Positions 26,041 through 34,710 of a stretch of 64,000 bases of DNA are shown one piece after another. The DNA is from Caulobacterales bacterium. Its GTDB lineage: Bacteria > Pseudomonadota > Alphaproteobacteria > Caulobacterales > Parvularculaceae. The stretch lies in contig JACKIL010000005.1 of assembly GCA_020638525.1 (NCBI GenBank), forward strand, positions 186,001 through 250,000, in the 5' to 3' direction. Within the stretch, counting starts at the first letter, position 1; each line of letters opens with the position of its first letter. Below the pieces are notes generated by a model. It saw only the letters and a program-made list of their open reading frames with translations. It made no database searches and was not told where the DNA came from. A program made the translations under genes and the position numbers.

Positions 26041-27102
26041 ATGTTCTCAGGCGGATTGAAGTGCGCGATGATCGCGCTTGCAGGCGCGGCGATGCTCGCG
26101 GCCTGCGCGAAAGAAGAGGCAAGCGTGACCGCCTGGCCCGCCCCGACGCTCGATGGCAAGGCGCCCATCGTCATCGCCCATCGCGGGGCGAGCGGTTATC
26201 GGCCGGAACACACGCTTGAAGGCTACGGCCTCGCCATTGAGATGGGCGCCGACGTGATCGAGCCCGATCTCGTCTTCTCGAAAGACGAGGTTCTCATCGT
26301 CCGGCACGATCGTTATCTCAGCGGCTCGACCGATGTCGCAGACCACCCGGAATTCGCGGACCGCAAGCGCGCGAATGACGATGCGTCGGATGAGCCGCGC
26401 AAAGACTGGTGGGTTGAAGACTTCACGCTCGCCGAGCTGAAGACCTTGCGCGCGCGCCAGGCTTTTCCGGGCCGCTCGAAAGAGTATGACGGCCTCTATG
26501 AGATCCCGACCTTCGCGGAGGTTCTCGCGTTCGTTTCGGGCGAAGCGAAAAAAGCCGGCCGGCCGATCGGCGTTTATCCGGAGACGAAGCATCCGGGCTT
26601 CTTCGCCGCGAAAGGATATGATTTCGAAGCGCCGCTCCTCGACGCGCTGAAAGGCTTCAGCGCCGGCCCCGTTTTCATTCAGTCGTTCGAACCGGAAATC
26701 CTGACGCGCCTTAAAGGCAAGACGGATGCAAAACTCATCCAGCTTGTTTTCGAAGCCTCGCCGGGCGCGGGTTCAAACGTTCCGCTGGAGTACATCGCCA
26801 CCTATGCGGACGGCGTCGGCCCCGCCAAGGAATTGTTGTTGAATGATGACGGCTCGGATCGGGGCTTCGTGCGCGAGGCGCATGAAAAGCATCTGGCGGT
26901 TCACCCGTGGACGTTCCGCAAGGACCTTGCGCGGAGCTTCACAGGCGCGCCTGAGCACGCCGCCAAGATGAGCGCGGAAGACGGCGCGATCGATATCGAG
27001 TTGCGCGCGACCTACAAACTCGGCGTCGATGGCGTGTTCACCGATTTTCCGGATATCGCAGTTCGCGTTCGCAGCGATATCGAAAAAGGCGTCGTTCGCT
27101 GA
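26041..27102 (+). CDS. glpQ: glycerophosphodiester phosphodiesterase, lipoprotein
   Basis: This enzyme hydrolyses glycerophosphodiesters to glycerol-3-phosphate and an alcohol. The product of 353 residues is GlpQ-like: HRG at 47-49, E74/D76 in GADVIEPDLVFS and H89 in VRHDRYL form the metal/catalytic set. The N-terminus is a lipoprotein signal with lipobox LAAC (C22), so it is anchored at the outer face of the membrane. GGGGATCT lies before ATG 26041. A phosphorus-scavenging role fits the pho genes in this region but no Pho box was seen upstream. Confidence 0.93.
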   Translation: MFSGGLKCAMIALAGAAMLAACAKEEASVTAWPAPTLDGKAPIVIAHRGASGYRPEHTLEGYGLAIEMGADVIEPDLVFSKDEVLIVRHDRYLSGSTDVADHPEFADRKRANDDASDEPRKDWWVEDFTLAELKTLRARQAFPGRSKEYDGLYEIPTFAEVLAFVSGEAKKAGRPIGVYPETKHPGFFAAKGYDFEAPLLDALKGFSAGPVFIQSFEPEILTRLKGKTDAKLIQLVFEASPGAGSNVPLEYIATYADGVGPAKELLLNDDGSDRGFVREAHEKHLAVHPWTFRKDLARSFTGAPEHAAKMSAEDGAIDIELRATYKLGVDGVFTDFPDIAVRVRSDIEKGVVR

Positions 27103-27138
27103 CCGCGCCGCAAGACACTCTTCCGTATAAAGAGAATG

Positions 27139-27175
27139 CCCGCGCAAGGGGATCGGGGCGGATCGCTTGCGCGGG
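27139..27175. terminator. 10-bp hairpin after the phosphodiesterase gene
   Basis: CCCGCGCAAG (27139-27148) pairs perfectly with CTTGCGCGGG (27166-27175) around a 17-base loop. It lies 37 bases after the glpQ stop. No U-run follows, so termination would be non-classical; it may instead protect the mRNA end. Confidence 0.4.
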
Positions 27176-27297
27176 ACTTCTCTGAAGGGGCGCCGCACGG
27201 GGGGAGGGCGAACTGGCAGGCGCCACTGGAGGTTTGAAAGAGCCAGGGACTTGGGGAGAACCGCCTCTTTCACTGTTGAAACGGGGCAACGATCAAG

Positions 27298-27334
27298 CTC
27301 CGTCGAATTTTTCCTCGATTTTTTTTCGACGGAG
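27298..27334. repeat. perfect inverted repeat with T-rich loop upstream of the SEL1-like gene
   Basis: CTCCGTCGAA (27298-27307) pairs with TTCGACGGAG (27325-27334) around a 17-base loop made almost only of T with CCTCGA in the middle. It ends 65 bases before the GTG start of the next gene. As RNA it would be a GC stem with a U-rich loop; it may be part of the leader of that gene or a small RNA. The rest of 27103-27399 shows only the hairpin at 27139. Confidence 0.5.
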
Positions 27335-27399
27335 TGCGCATGATCTGCGCGTTCAATCTGGATGCGAACATCCCCTCCCCACTGTCAGGAGTTCCCCTC

Positions 27400-28092
27400 G
27401 TGAAACGTCTTCTCATCCTCGCCGCCGTACTCGCCTCCTCCGCCGCCTGCGCTTCCGGGCCCAAAGGTCCTGAAGGCGGACCTCCAGGAGAAGGCCCGAT
27501 GACGGGCGGCCCCGGCGGGGGCGCAATGCAGCGTGGCGAAGTCCTTCTCGCCGCGGCGCGCGATGTGCGGACGAAAGAAGGTTGTTCGGCGGCAGCTCCT
27601 TCATATCGTGTCGTGGCGGGCATGGGTGCAGGCTTTGAAGCCGCGCAGGACGAACTCGGCGAGTGCCTGTTAGTCATGACTGGCGCAAACGAGACGGAAA
27701 CTTCGCTATTCCGCGAGGAAGCCGCCTTCTGGCTGAAGCGCGCCGCTTACGCCGGCAACGCCCGCGCCCAGCGCGCGCTTTCGATCTTCTATGGCACGGC
27801 CGACAACCCGAGCGCCTCGCCTGTCGACGCGCTGAAATGGGCGATCGTCTATGAGGGCAATTCGGATTCGGCGCTTTATGGTTTTCAGGCCTTGCCGCCG
27901 ACCTTCACGCCAGGCCTGCGCGCCGCGATGACTCATGAGCAGGCCGCGGCTGCCGAAAAGTTCGCCGCCGATTTCACGCCGATCTCACTCGCCGCTTTCA
28001 CGCCGCCCAAAGAAGAACGCGGCAAGAGACAACGTCAGGGGGGTCCGCAAGGCGGCCCTCCTCCGGGCGGGCAGCGCCGCCGCCCGCAATAG
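27400..28092 (+). CDS. lipoprotein with SEL1-like repeat segment
   Basis: This is a 230-residue probable lipoprotein (signal RLLILAAVLASSAAC). A glycine/proline-rich stretch (KGPEGGPPGEGPMTGGPGG) follows the anchor. The middle, EEAAFWLKRAAYAGNARAQRALSIFYG, matches a SEL1/TPR-like repeat, and DALKWAIVYEGN looks like part of a second one. The tail is basic and glycine/proline/glutamine-rich. GTG 27400 is preceded by AGGAG eight bases upstream, better than the ATG at 27334. Function unknown; SEL1 lipoproteins often scaffold envelope complexes. Confidence 0.72.
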   Translation: MKRLLILAAVLASSAACASGPKGPEGGPPGEGPMTGGPGGGAMQRGEVLLAAARDVRTKEGCSAAAPSYRVVAGMGAGFEAAQDELGECLLVMTGANETETSLFREEAAFWLKRAAYAGNARAQRALSIFYGTADNPSASPVDALKWAIVYEGNSDSALYGFQALPPTFTPGLRAAMTHEQAAAAEKFAADFTPISLAAFTPPKEERGKRQRQGGPQGGPPPGGQRRRPQ

Positions 28093-28116
28093 CGCGGATC
28101 ATTCACGCCGAAACGA

Positions 28117-28149
28117 AAACGCCGCCCGGATTCCATCCGGGCGGCGTTT
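28117..28149. terminator. bidirectional terminator between the SEL1-like gene and aceA
   Basis: A perfect 14-bp stem (28117-28130 with 28136-28149; loop TTCCA) begins AAACGCCGCCC and ends GGGCGGCGTTT. It lies between convergent genes and carries short A/T tracts at both ends. Confidence 0.8.
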
Positions 28150-28182
28150 CAATTCACGCGCTCTCAAGCGAGAGCGAGAGCC

Positions 28183-29469
28183 TTATTCAGCGGCTTTGAA
28201 CTGAGCCGTTTCGGTCGACTCGCCCATCGCGGTCGTCGACGCCTGACCGCCCGAAAGCGTGTTGGCGATGAGATCGAAATAGCCGGTGCCGACTTCGCGC
28301 TGGTGGCGCGTCGCTTCGTAGCCGATTTTCTCGGCTGCGAATTCCGCTTGCTGAAGTTCGGAATACGCCGCCATGCCGCGATCTTTGTAACCATGGGCGA
28401 GCGAGAACATCGAGTAGTTGAGGGCGTGGAAACCGGCGAGCGTGACGAACTGATATTTGTAGCCCATCGCGCCGATTTCGCGCTGGAACTTCGCGATCGT
28501 TTCCTTGTCGAGCTTGGCTTCCCAGTTGAAGGACGGCGAGCAGTTATACGCCATCATCTTGCCCGGATAGGCTTTCTGGATAGCTTCGGCGAAGCGCTTC
28601 GCGTCATCGAGGTTCGGGTGCGAAGTTTCCCACCACAGAAGGTCGGCGTATTTTGCGTAGGAAAGGCCGCGCGCGATGCAGTGATCGACGCCCGTGCCGT
28701 CTTTCAGGCGATAGAAGCCTTCCGGCGTGCGGCCTTGGTCGAAGTCGATGAACTCGTGATCGCGCTCGTCAATGTCCGACGTGATGAGCTTGGCCGATTC
28801 AGCGTCGGTGCGCGCGACGACAAGCGTCGGCACGCCGCAAACGTCGGCGGCGAGGCGCGCAGCGTTGAGATTGCGCTCATGCGCTTTCGTCGGGATGAGA
28901 ACTTTGCCGCCGAGATGGCCGCATTTCTTTTCCGACGCGAGCTGGTCTTCGAAGTGAACGCCGGCGGCGCCCGCTTCGATGTAGGCTTTCATGATCTCGA
29001 AGCAGTTGAGCGGACCGCCGAAGCCGGCTTCCGCATCCGCAACGATCGGCAGGAAGTAGTCGCGCTTGGCGCCGCCTTCCGAATGCTCGATCTGGTCGGC
29101 GCGGCGTAGCGCATTGTTGATGCGGCGCGCAAGCTCCGGACCGGAGTTCGCCGGATAGAGCGACTGGTCGGGATAAACCTGACCGGCGACGTTGGAATCG
29201 CCCGCGACCTGCCAGCCCGACAGATAGATCGCCTTGAGGCCGGCTTTCGCCATCTGGATCGCCTGGTTGCCCGAGAGCGCGCCGAGGGCGTTAATGTAGG
29301 GCTCAGACTTCAGGAGATCCCAAAGCTTCACCGCGCCGCGCTCGGCGAGCGTGTAGGCGATCGGGAACGAGCCGCGCAGGCGCTCGACTTCTTCGGCGGT
29401 GTAATTGCGTTCGATGCCGTCGAACCGGCCCGGTTTCGCTGAGGGGATGAGGTCGCTGAACTTGGTCAT
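28183..29469 (-). CDS. aceA: isocitrate lyase
   Basis: AceA cleaves isocitrate to glyoxylate and succinate, the first glyoxylate-shunt enzyme needed for growth on acetate or fatty acids. The catalytic loop KKCGHLGGKVLIP (K181-P193, Cys183) is intact, and VADAEAGFGG and NCSPSFNW are conserved. Length is 428 residues. ATG 29469 is preceded by GGAGAG; an ATG much further upstream would cross the promoter. It is divergent from an ScfR/RamB-type regulator, the probable controller. Malate synthase is not adjacent. Confidence 0.97.
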   Translation of the reverse strand: MTKFSDLIPSAKPGRFDGIERNYTAEEVERLRGSFPIAYTLAERGAVKLWDLLKSEPYINALGALSGNQAIQMAKAGLKAIYLSGWQVAGDSNVAGQVYPDQSLYPANSGPELARRINNALRRADQIEHSEGGAKRDYFLPIVADAEAGFGGPLNCFEIMKAYIEAGAAGVHFEDQLASEKKCGHLGGKVLIPTKAHERNLNAARLAADVCGVPTLVVARTDAESAKLITSDIDERDHEFIDFDQGRTPEGFYRLKDGTGVDHCIARGLSYAKYADLLWWETSHPNLDDAKRFAEAIQKAYPGKMMAYNCSPSFNWEAKLDKETIAKFQREIGAMGYKYQFVTLAGFHALNYSMFSLAHGYKDRGMAAYSELQQAEFAAEKIGYEATRHQREVGTGYFDLIANTLSGGQASTTAMGESTETAQFKAAE

Positions 29470-29550
29470 GGGGTCTCTCCGGATAGCCAGATGAAAATTC
29501 GGGCGGACAGAAGCACTTTTGCGACTGCGAAGCGAGGCATTCCGGGAAGG

Positions 29551-29635
29551 ATTGTCGATTGTACAACATATATTTTTGTGAAATTGTCGATTTTGTAAAT
29601 TTATTGGCCTAACTTCCCGTTTTGGAACAATTGTT
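29551..29635. promoter_or_regulatory. candidate operators between aceA and its divergent regulator
   Basis: The 178-base divergent gap is AT-rich. ATTGTCGATT occurs twice in direct orientation (29551-29560, 29583-29592), 32 bases apart. The first copy runs into the palindrome TTGTACAA (29559-29566). A third element, the perfect palindrome AACAATTGTT (29626-29635), is 12 bases before the regulator ATG, where a ribosome-binding site would normally lie. These fit regulation of both genes by the adjacent protein. Confidence 0.5.
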
Positions 29636-29647
29636 TCGGCATTCGTC

Positions 29648-31063
29648 ATGGCGTCACAAAAGCGAAAACTCTATCTCGGCCCCCAGATTCGGCGCCTGCG
29701 AAGGGAGCGCGGGCTGACGCAGGCCCAGATGGCTGGCGAGCTTGGCATTTCGCCCTCCTACGTGAACCTCGTCGAGCGTAACCAGCGCCCGGTCTCCGCA
29801 GACCTGCTGGTGCGGCTCGCCCAGGCCTATGACCTCGACCTTTCGGCGTTCTCTGACGACCGGGCGGACGATCTCTTCGCGAACCTCAACGAGGCGTTCG
29901 CCGACCCCCTGTTCCAATCCGCCGGCGTGACGCGCGAGGATGCGCATGAACTCGCCGCCGGCAATCCGGTTCTTGGCGAGGCGGTCGCCGCGCTCTACCG
30001 CGCCTATCGCGGCGCTCAGGCCGATTTGTTCGATGCGCGCGCCGCCGCTCGCTCAGGCGGCGCCGACCCGGTCGAGGAAGCGCGCACCTTCCTCCACGCC
30101 AACCGCAACTACTTTCCCGCGCTCGATGAAGCAGGCGAGACAATCGCGCGCGACGCAGAATCCTCCGGAGACGGACTTTTCTCCGCCCTCGCCCATCGCT
30201 TTGAGACCGTGCATCGCCTACGCGTGCGCGTTCTGCCCGATGATGTGATGGTCGGCGCCTATCGCCGGCTCAACCGACACTCCGGCGACATCGCGATCTC
30301 CGAAAGCCTCGATCATGCGAGCCGCGCTTTTCATCTGTCATTGCAGCTTGCGCTCATCGAGCAGTCGGCGGGCCTCGATAAAATCGTCAATGCAGCGAAA
30401 TTCGAAACCGATGCGGGCCGCCGGCTTGCGCGCGCAGCTCTTGCGAATTACGCCGCCGCCGCAATCATGCTGCCCTATGAAGCGTTTCGGAAATCAGCGG
30501 TCGAACTTTCTTATGATATCGAAATGCTGGGCCGACGCTTCAGCGCGAGCTTCGAGCAGATCGCACACCGGCTGACGACCTTGCAGCGGCCCGGCGCGGA
30601 AGGCGTTCCCTTCTTCTTCCTGCGCGTCGACGCCGCCGGAAACATATCGAAGCGCTATTCAGCGGACATCTTCCCCTTTGCGCGCTATGGCGGCTCCTGC
30701 CCGCTCTGGAACATTCACGAGACCTTCAAAACGCCGCGCCGCATTCTGACGCAGATCGTGCAGCTTCCTGACGGCGCGCGCTTCTTCTCGATCGCGCGAA
30801 CTGTGCAGAGCGAAGCGGGCGGATTTGCTGCGCCGCATGCGGAGCGCGCTGTCGCCCTTGGCTGCTCGATCGAGCACGCCGGCAAGCTCGTCTATGCGAA
30901 GGGCGTCGATCTCGAAAACGCCGAAGCAACGCCCATCGGCGTCACCTGCCGCCTGTGCGAACGGCCCGATTGTGCTGCGCGCGCACACCCGCCCATGCGC
31001 CGGCGCCTTGTCGTCGATGAATATCGCCGCCTCGCAACACCCTTCAGCTTCACCTTCGACTGA
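29648..31063 (+). CDS. XRE/DUF2083 transcriptional regulator of ScfR/RamB type
   Basis: The 471-residue regulator has an N-terminal XRE helix-turn-helix (LGPQIRRLRRERGLTQAQMA, then LGISPSYVNLVERNQRPVS). A long IrrE/M78-like middle domain (FHLSLQLALIEQS, where the HExxH of peptidases is absent) follows. The C-terminal DUF2083 region has a cysteine cluster, TCRLCERPDC. Relatives sense short-chain acyl-CoA and control glyoxylate or propionate genes (RamB, ScfR, PrpR type). Divergent placement from aceA supports the same role. No clear ribosome-binding site precedes ATG 29648; a palindrome occupies that position. Confidence 0.88.
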   Translation: MASQKRKLYLGPQIRRLRRERGLTQAQMAGELGISPSYVNLVERNQRPVSADLLVRLAQAYDLDLSAFSDDRADDLFANLNEAFADPLFQSAGVTREDAHELAAGNPVLGEAVAALYRAYRGAQADLFDARAAARSGGADPVEEARTFLHANRNYFPALDEAGETIARDAESSGDGLFSALAHRFETVHRLRVRVLPDDVMVGAYRRLNRHSGDIAISESLDHASRAFHLSLQLALIEQSAGLDKIVNAAKFETDAGRRLARAALANYAAAAIMLPYEAFRKSAVELSYDIEMLGRRFSASFEQIAHRLTTLQRPGAEGVPFFFLRVDAAGNISKRYSADIFPFARYGGSCPLWNIHETFKTPRRILTQIVQLPDGARFFSIARTVQSEAGGFAAPHAERAVALGCSIEHAGKLVYAKGVDLENAEATPIGVTCRLCERPDCAARAHPPMRRRLVVDEYRRLATPFSFTFD

Positions 31064-31159
31064 CCGTTCTTGCCCGGCCGGAAAGCATCGCCTAGCCTTT
31101 CGCTTTCATCTGGCCGGCCCTCGCGCACTGGCCCGTGTCAATTCAACCCCGGAGGTATG

Positions 31160-33022
31160 ATGACCAGAACTGCGTTTCTCGGCCGCGCGCTTTGCTCGGC
31201 CGCCATGCTGGCTTTGCTCGCCGCTTGCAGCGGCGCCGGCGAGTCCCCGAAAGCGGATGGCCCAAGCGCCCAGACAACCGTCGCCGAGCAGAACCAAACA
31301 GCGGCGATCAACGAATGGTTCGAGGAAAAATGGGAAGAACAGCTCGCTCGCTCGCCCATGACGCAGACATTTCTCGGCCGCAAGACGAATTACGACAAAT
31401 GGGACGACGATTCTCCGGAATTCCGCGAGGAGAACCATCGCCTCGAACTCGCCGCTCTCAAAGAGATGCGCGACAAGTTCGACTTCGACACGCTCGACCA
31501 TTCGGCCCAGCTTTCTTATCGCCTGTTCGAATATGAGGGCGAGCAAAACGAAGCGGCGTGGCCTTTCCGCGATCACTGGTATGAGTTCAGCCAGTTCCGC
31601 GGACCGCATTCGGGCGTTCCCGCTTTTCTGATCAACCAGCATCGCGTCGACACGACTGAAGACGCTGAGGCCTATATCGCGCGCCTTGCCGGCGTGAAGG
31701 ATTATCTCGGCCAGCATCAGAAAAACGCAGAAGCCCAGTTCGAGGCCGGAATTAACCCGCCGAAATGGGCCTACTCGCAGATGATCGAGACGTCGCGCAA
31801 TGTCATTTCCGGCGCGCCTTTCGATGATGGCGAGGATTCCGTCTTGCTCGCGGACTTCAAGAAGAAGGTCGACGCGCTCGAAATCGACGCGGCGCAGAAG
31901 GCTGACCTCATCTCACGCGCCGAGGTAGCTCTGACCGGATCAGTGAAGCCAGCCTACGAGGCGCTTATCGCCATGTTCGAAGCGCAGGAACCGCTCGCCA
32001 CGAACGACGATGGCGCATGGAAGCTACCCGACGGCGACGCCTATTACGCAAGCCAGTTGCAGAAGATGACGACGACGGACATGACGGCCGACGAGATTCA
32101 CAATCTCGGCCTGTCCGAAGTTGCGCGCATCCACAAGGAAATGACGGCGATCAAGGAGCAGGTCGGCTTTGAAGGAAGCCTTCAGGACTTCTTCGTCTAT
32201 ATGCGCGAAGACCCCGACCGGAAGTTCACCTATCCGAATACGGATGAAGGCCGCGAGCGCTATCTCGCCGAAGCTACCGCGCTTATCGATGACATGCGTT
32301 CGAGCCTCGACGAGCTTTTCTACACCAAGCCGAAAGCGGCGCTCGTCGTCAAACGGGTCGAGCCCTTCCGCGAACGCTCCGCCGGCAAGGCGTTCTATCA
32401 ACGCCCGGCGCCGGACGGCTCGCGCCCCGGCATCTATTACGCCAATCTCTACAATATGGATTCGATGCCGACCTATCAGATGGCCGCGCTCGCCTATCAC
32501 GAAGGCATTCCCGGCCATCACATGCAGATCGCCATCGCGCAGGAGCTCGAAGGCGTGCCGAGCTTTCGCCGCTTCGGCGGATACACCGCCTTCTCCGAAG
32601 GCTGGGGCCTTTATTCGGAACTCATTCCCAAAGAAATGGGCCTCTACCCGGACCCCTATTCCGACTTTGGACGTCTCTCAATGGAGCTGTGGCGCGCCGG
32701 GCGCCTCGTCGTCGACACTGGCATCCATTCGAAAAAATGGACGCGCGAAGAAGCGATCCAGTATCTCCTCGACAACACGCCGAACCCGGAAGGCGACGCG
32801 ATCAAATCCATCGAACGCTACATCGCCATGCCGGGCCAGGCGACGGCCTACAAGATTGGCATGCTGAAGATCCTCGAACTGCGCCACCGCGCGGAAGAAG
32901 CGCTCGGCGACGATTTCGATGTGAAGGCTTTCCACGATGTCGTCCTGAAAGACGGCTTCGTGCCGCTCGCTATCCTTGAGGAAAATGTCGACGCCTGGAT
33001 CGCGAGCCAGCAGGAGGCCTAA
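31160..33022 (+). CDS. DUF885 family lipoprotein, probable metallopeptidase-like hydrolase
   Basis: The 620-residue protein has a lipoprotein signal (AMLALLAACSGAG) and the DUF885 domain. HEGIPGHHMQ (from H447) and FSEGWGLYSE (E480) reproduce the gluzincin-type HExxxGH plus distal glutamate pattern, so zinc-dependent peptidase activity is likely. The segment GIYYANLYNMDSMPTYQMAALAYHE before the motif is also conserved. ATG 31160 has GGAGG four bases upstream. It is followed by a strong terminator and so is probably monocistronic. Confidence 0.88.
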   Translation: MTRTAFLGRALCSAAMLALLAACSGAGESPKADGPSAQTTVAEQNQTAAINEWFEEKWEEQLARSPMTQTFLGRKTNYDKWDDDSPEFREENHRLELAALKEMRDKFDFDTLDHSAQLSYRLFEYEGEQNEAAWPFRDHWYEFSQFRGPHSGVPAFLINQHRVDTTEDAEAYIARLAGVKDYLGQHQKNAEAQFEAGINPPKWAYSQMIETSRNVISGAPFDDGEDSVLLADFKKKVDALEIDAAQKADLISRAEVALTGSVKPAYEALIAMFEAQEPLATNDDGAWKLPDGDAYYASQLQKMTTTDMTADEIHNLGLSEVARIHKEMTAIKEQVGFEGSLQDFFVYMREDPDRKFTYPNTDEGRERYLAEATALIDDMRSSLDELFYTKPKAALVVKRVEPFRERSAGKAFYQRPAPDGSRPGIYYANLYNMDSMPTYQMAALAYHEGIPGHHMQIAIAQELEGVPSFRRFGGYTAFSEGWGLYSELIPKEMGLYPDPYSDFGRLSMELWRAGRLVVDTGIHSKKWTREEAIQYLLDNTPNPEGDAIKSIERYIAMPGQATAYKIGMLKILELRHRAEEALGDDFDVKAFHDVVLKDGFVPLAILEENVDAWIASQQEA

Positions 33023-33057
33023 TTCGGTTGCAAACCATGGCGCTTTGCGCCATCTCC

Positions 33058-33090
33058 GGCGCGCCTTCTGCAATGAAGGCGCGCCGTTTT
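33058..33090 (+). terminator. intrinsic terminator after the DUF885 gene
   Basis: GGCGCGCCTTC (33058-33068) pairs perfectly with GAAGGCGCGCC (33075-33085) around TGCAAT and is followed by GTTTT. It ends 10 bases before the next start codon. Confidence 0.75.
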
Positions 33091-33100
33091 GGATGACCCC

Positions 33101-33886
33101 ATGACCGAGCTCGGAAAGCCGCCCCTCTCCGCCTATATCCGCACGAAGAACGAAGCGCGGATGATCGGCGATGTCGTGCGCGCGGCGCTTCAAGTCGCGG
33201 ACGAAGTCGTCATCGTCGATTCCGGTTCGACTGACGACACGGTGAAGATCGCGGAGAACGCTGGCGCGCGCGTGATCGCGCATGAATGGCCCGGCAATGG
33301 GCATCAAAAGCGCTTCGCCGAAGAGCAGTGCCGCCATGACTGGCTCTTGGACCTCGATGCGGATGAAATCATCACGCCCGAGCTTTCGCGCGAAATTGCG
33401 GCGCAGTTCGAAAGCGGCGAGCCTTCGTTCCATGTCTACCGCACGCCAATGGCATTCGTGCCAGCCGTCGGCGATGCATGGGTCGGCTTCGGCGGCTCCG
33501 TTCGCCATAAACTCTACGATCGTCGCCAGTTTCGCGCGCCCGCGCATGCGGCGTGGGATCAGTTTGAGATCCCCGCAGGAACGCCAGTCGGGCGCCTCAA
33601 CTCTCCGATCTTTCACTACGCCTTCACGGGCGCCGAACACCTGATGGAAAAGCTCAATCGCAATTCCTCGGTGCGCGCGCGCGAAGCGCCGCTGAAATCG
33701 ACGCCAATGCTGATCTTGCGCATTCTCTTCGCGCTGCCGTTCTATTTCCTCAAGCGCTACCTCCTCGACGGGCTCTTTCGCGGCGGCGTTTACGGATTCG
33801 CCTTCGCGATGATGTCCGGCTATGGGCGCTGGCTGCGCGACGTGAAGATGTATGAAAGAGCGCACAAAGAGCGCGGCGGACAATGA
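33101..33886 (+). CDS. family 2 glycosyltransferase (WaaE/KdtX-like)
   Basis: The 261-residue enzyme begins LSAYIRTKNEARMIGDVVRA, then VVIVDSGSTDDTVKIAENAG, the WaaE-type lipopolysaccharide core beta-glucosyltransferase pattern. LLDLDADEIITPELSREI is the DxD segment. A hydrophobic stretch with MLILRILFALPFYFLKRYLL near the C-terminus suggests membrane association. It overlaps the FkbM gene by ATGA. The acceptor is probably lipopolysaccharide core or another envelope glycan. Confidence 0.87.
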   Translation: MTELGKPPLSAYIRTKNEARMIGDVVRAALQVADEVVIVDSGSTDDTVKIAENAGARVIAHEWPGNGHQKRFAEEQCRHDWLLDLDADEIITPELSREIAAQFESGEPSFHVYRTPMAFVPAVGDAWVGFGGSVRHKLYDRRQFRAPAHAAWDQFEIPAGTPVGRLNSPIFHYAFTGAEHLMEKLNRNSSVRAREAPLKSTPMLILRILFALPFYFLKRYLLDGLFRGGVYGFAFAMMSGYGRWLRDVKMYERAHKERGGQ

Positions 33887-34710
33887 CGGGCGAGCCGCCC
33901 TTCGGCGCGATGCGCCCGAGCCCCGCGCAGGAGCGTGCACGCGCGATCGCGCAACATTTGCCCGCTAGCTATGCCGGGCGAAAGCTCGCCTCCCTGTTTC
34001 TTGGGCTCGCTGGCGGGCGCCAGAAGCGCGCCTTCGATGTCAATATCTTCCGTGGACAGAAGGCGCGCCTTCACCCCTTCGACAATATTTGCGAGAAGCG
34101 GGTTTATCTGACGCCGCAGCTCTGGGACCCGCAGGAGCGCGCTTTTCTTTCGCAGTACATTGCTTCGTTAACGTCTCCCGACTTCTTCTTCGCCGATATC
34201 GGGGCGAATGTCGGGCTCTACACGCTTTTCGCGCGCGGCGAGACGCTTCATGCCGGAAAGACGTTCCGCGCGATTTGCGTCGAGCCCGATCCGGAAATGC
34301 GCGCGCGACTGATGCAGAACATCGCCTTTTCAGACGCGCAAGGAGAAGTCACCGTTCTGCCGTTCGCCGCCACGGTGGCGCCGGCGCGCCTTCGTTTCAC
34401 GATCAACCGCGAAAGCCGCGGCATGAGCCATATCGCCCCGGACGGCGAGATTGAGGTCGAAGGCCGCTCGCTCCTCTCGCTGCTTGAGAGCGCGCCGCGG
34501 ATCGATGCGATGAAGATCGACATTGAAGGACATGAATACGCCGCGCTCGCCGCTTTCTTCGCGAATGCGCCGCGCGCGTTATGGCCTCGCCTTCTGATGA
34601 TGGAAACCTCGCACGAGAGCAATGAACGCTCGGCGAGCCGTCTCGCAATCGGCGCCGGCTATCGCCCCGCGCTCAACACCGGGCTCAACACGCTCAGTGT
34701 TCTCGACTAA
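33883..34710 (+). CDS. FkbM family methyltransferase
   Basis: This 275-residue SAM-dependent methyltransferase has FFADIGANVGLYTLFA (SAM-binding motif I), AICVEPDPEMRARLMQNI (motif II acidic residue) and IDAMKIDIEGHEYAALAAFF, the FkbM hallmark. Such enzymes O-methylate sugars or glycan hydroxyls. ATGA overlap with the GT2 gene argues that it modifies the glycan made by that enzyme. Its stop shares CTAA with the convergent 2OG-oxygenase gene. Confidence 0.88.
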   Translation: MTGEPPFGAMRPSPAQERARAIAQHLPASYAGRKLASLFLGLAGGRQKRAFDVNIFRGQKARLHPFDNICEKRVYLTPQLWDPQERAFLSQYIASLTSPDFFFADIGANVGLYTLFARGETLHAGKTFRAICVEPDPEMRARLMQNIAFSDAQGEVTVLPFAATVAPARLRFTINRESRGMSHIAPDGEIEVEGRSLLSLLESAPRIDAMKIDIEGHEYAALAAFFANAPRALWPRLLMMETSHESNERSASRLAIGAGYRPALNTGLNTLSVLD

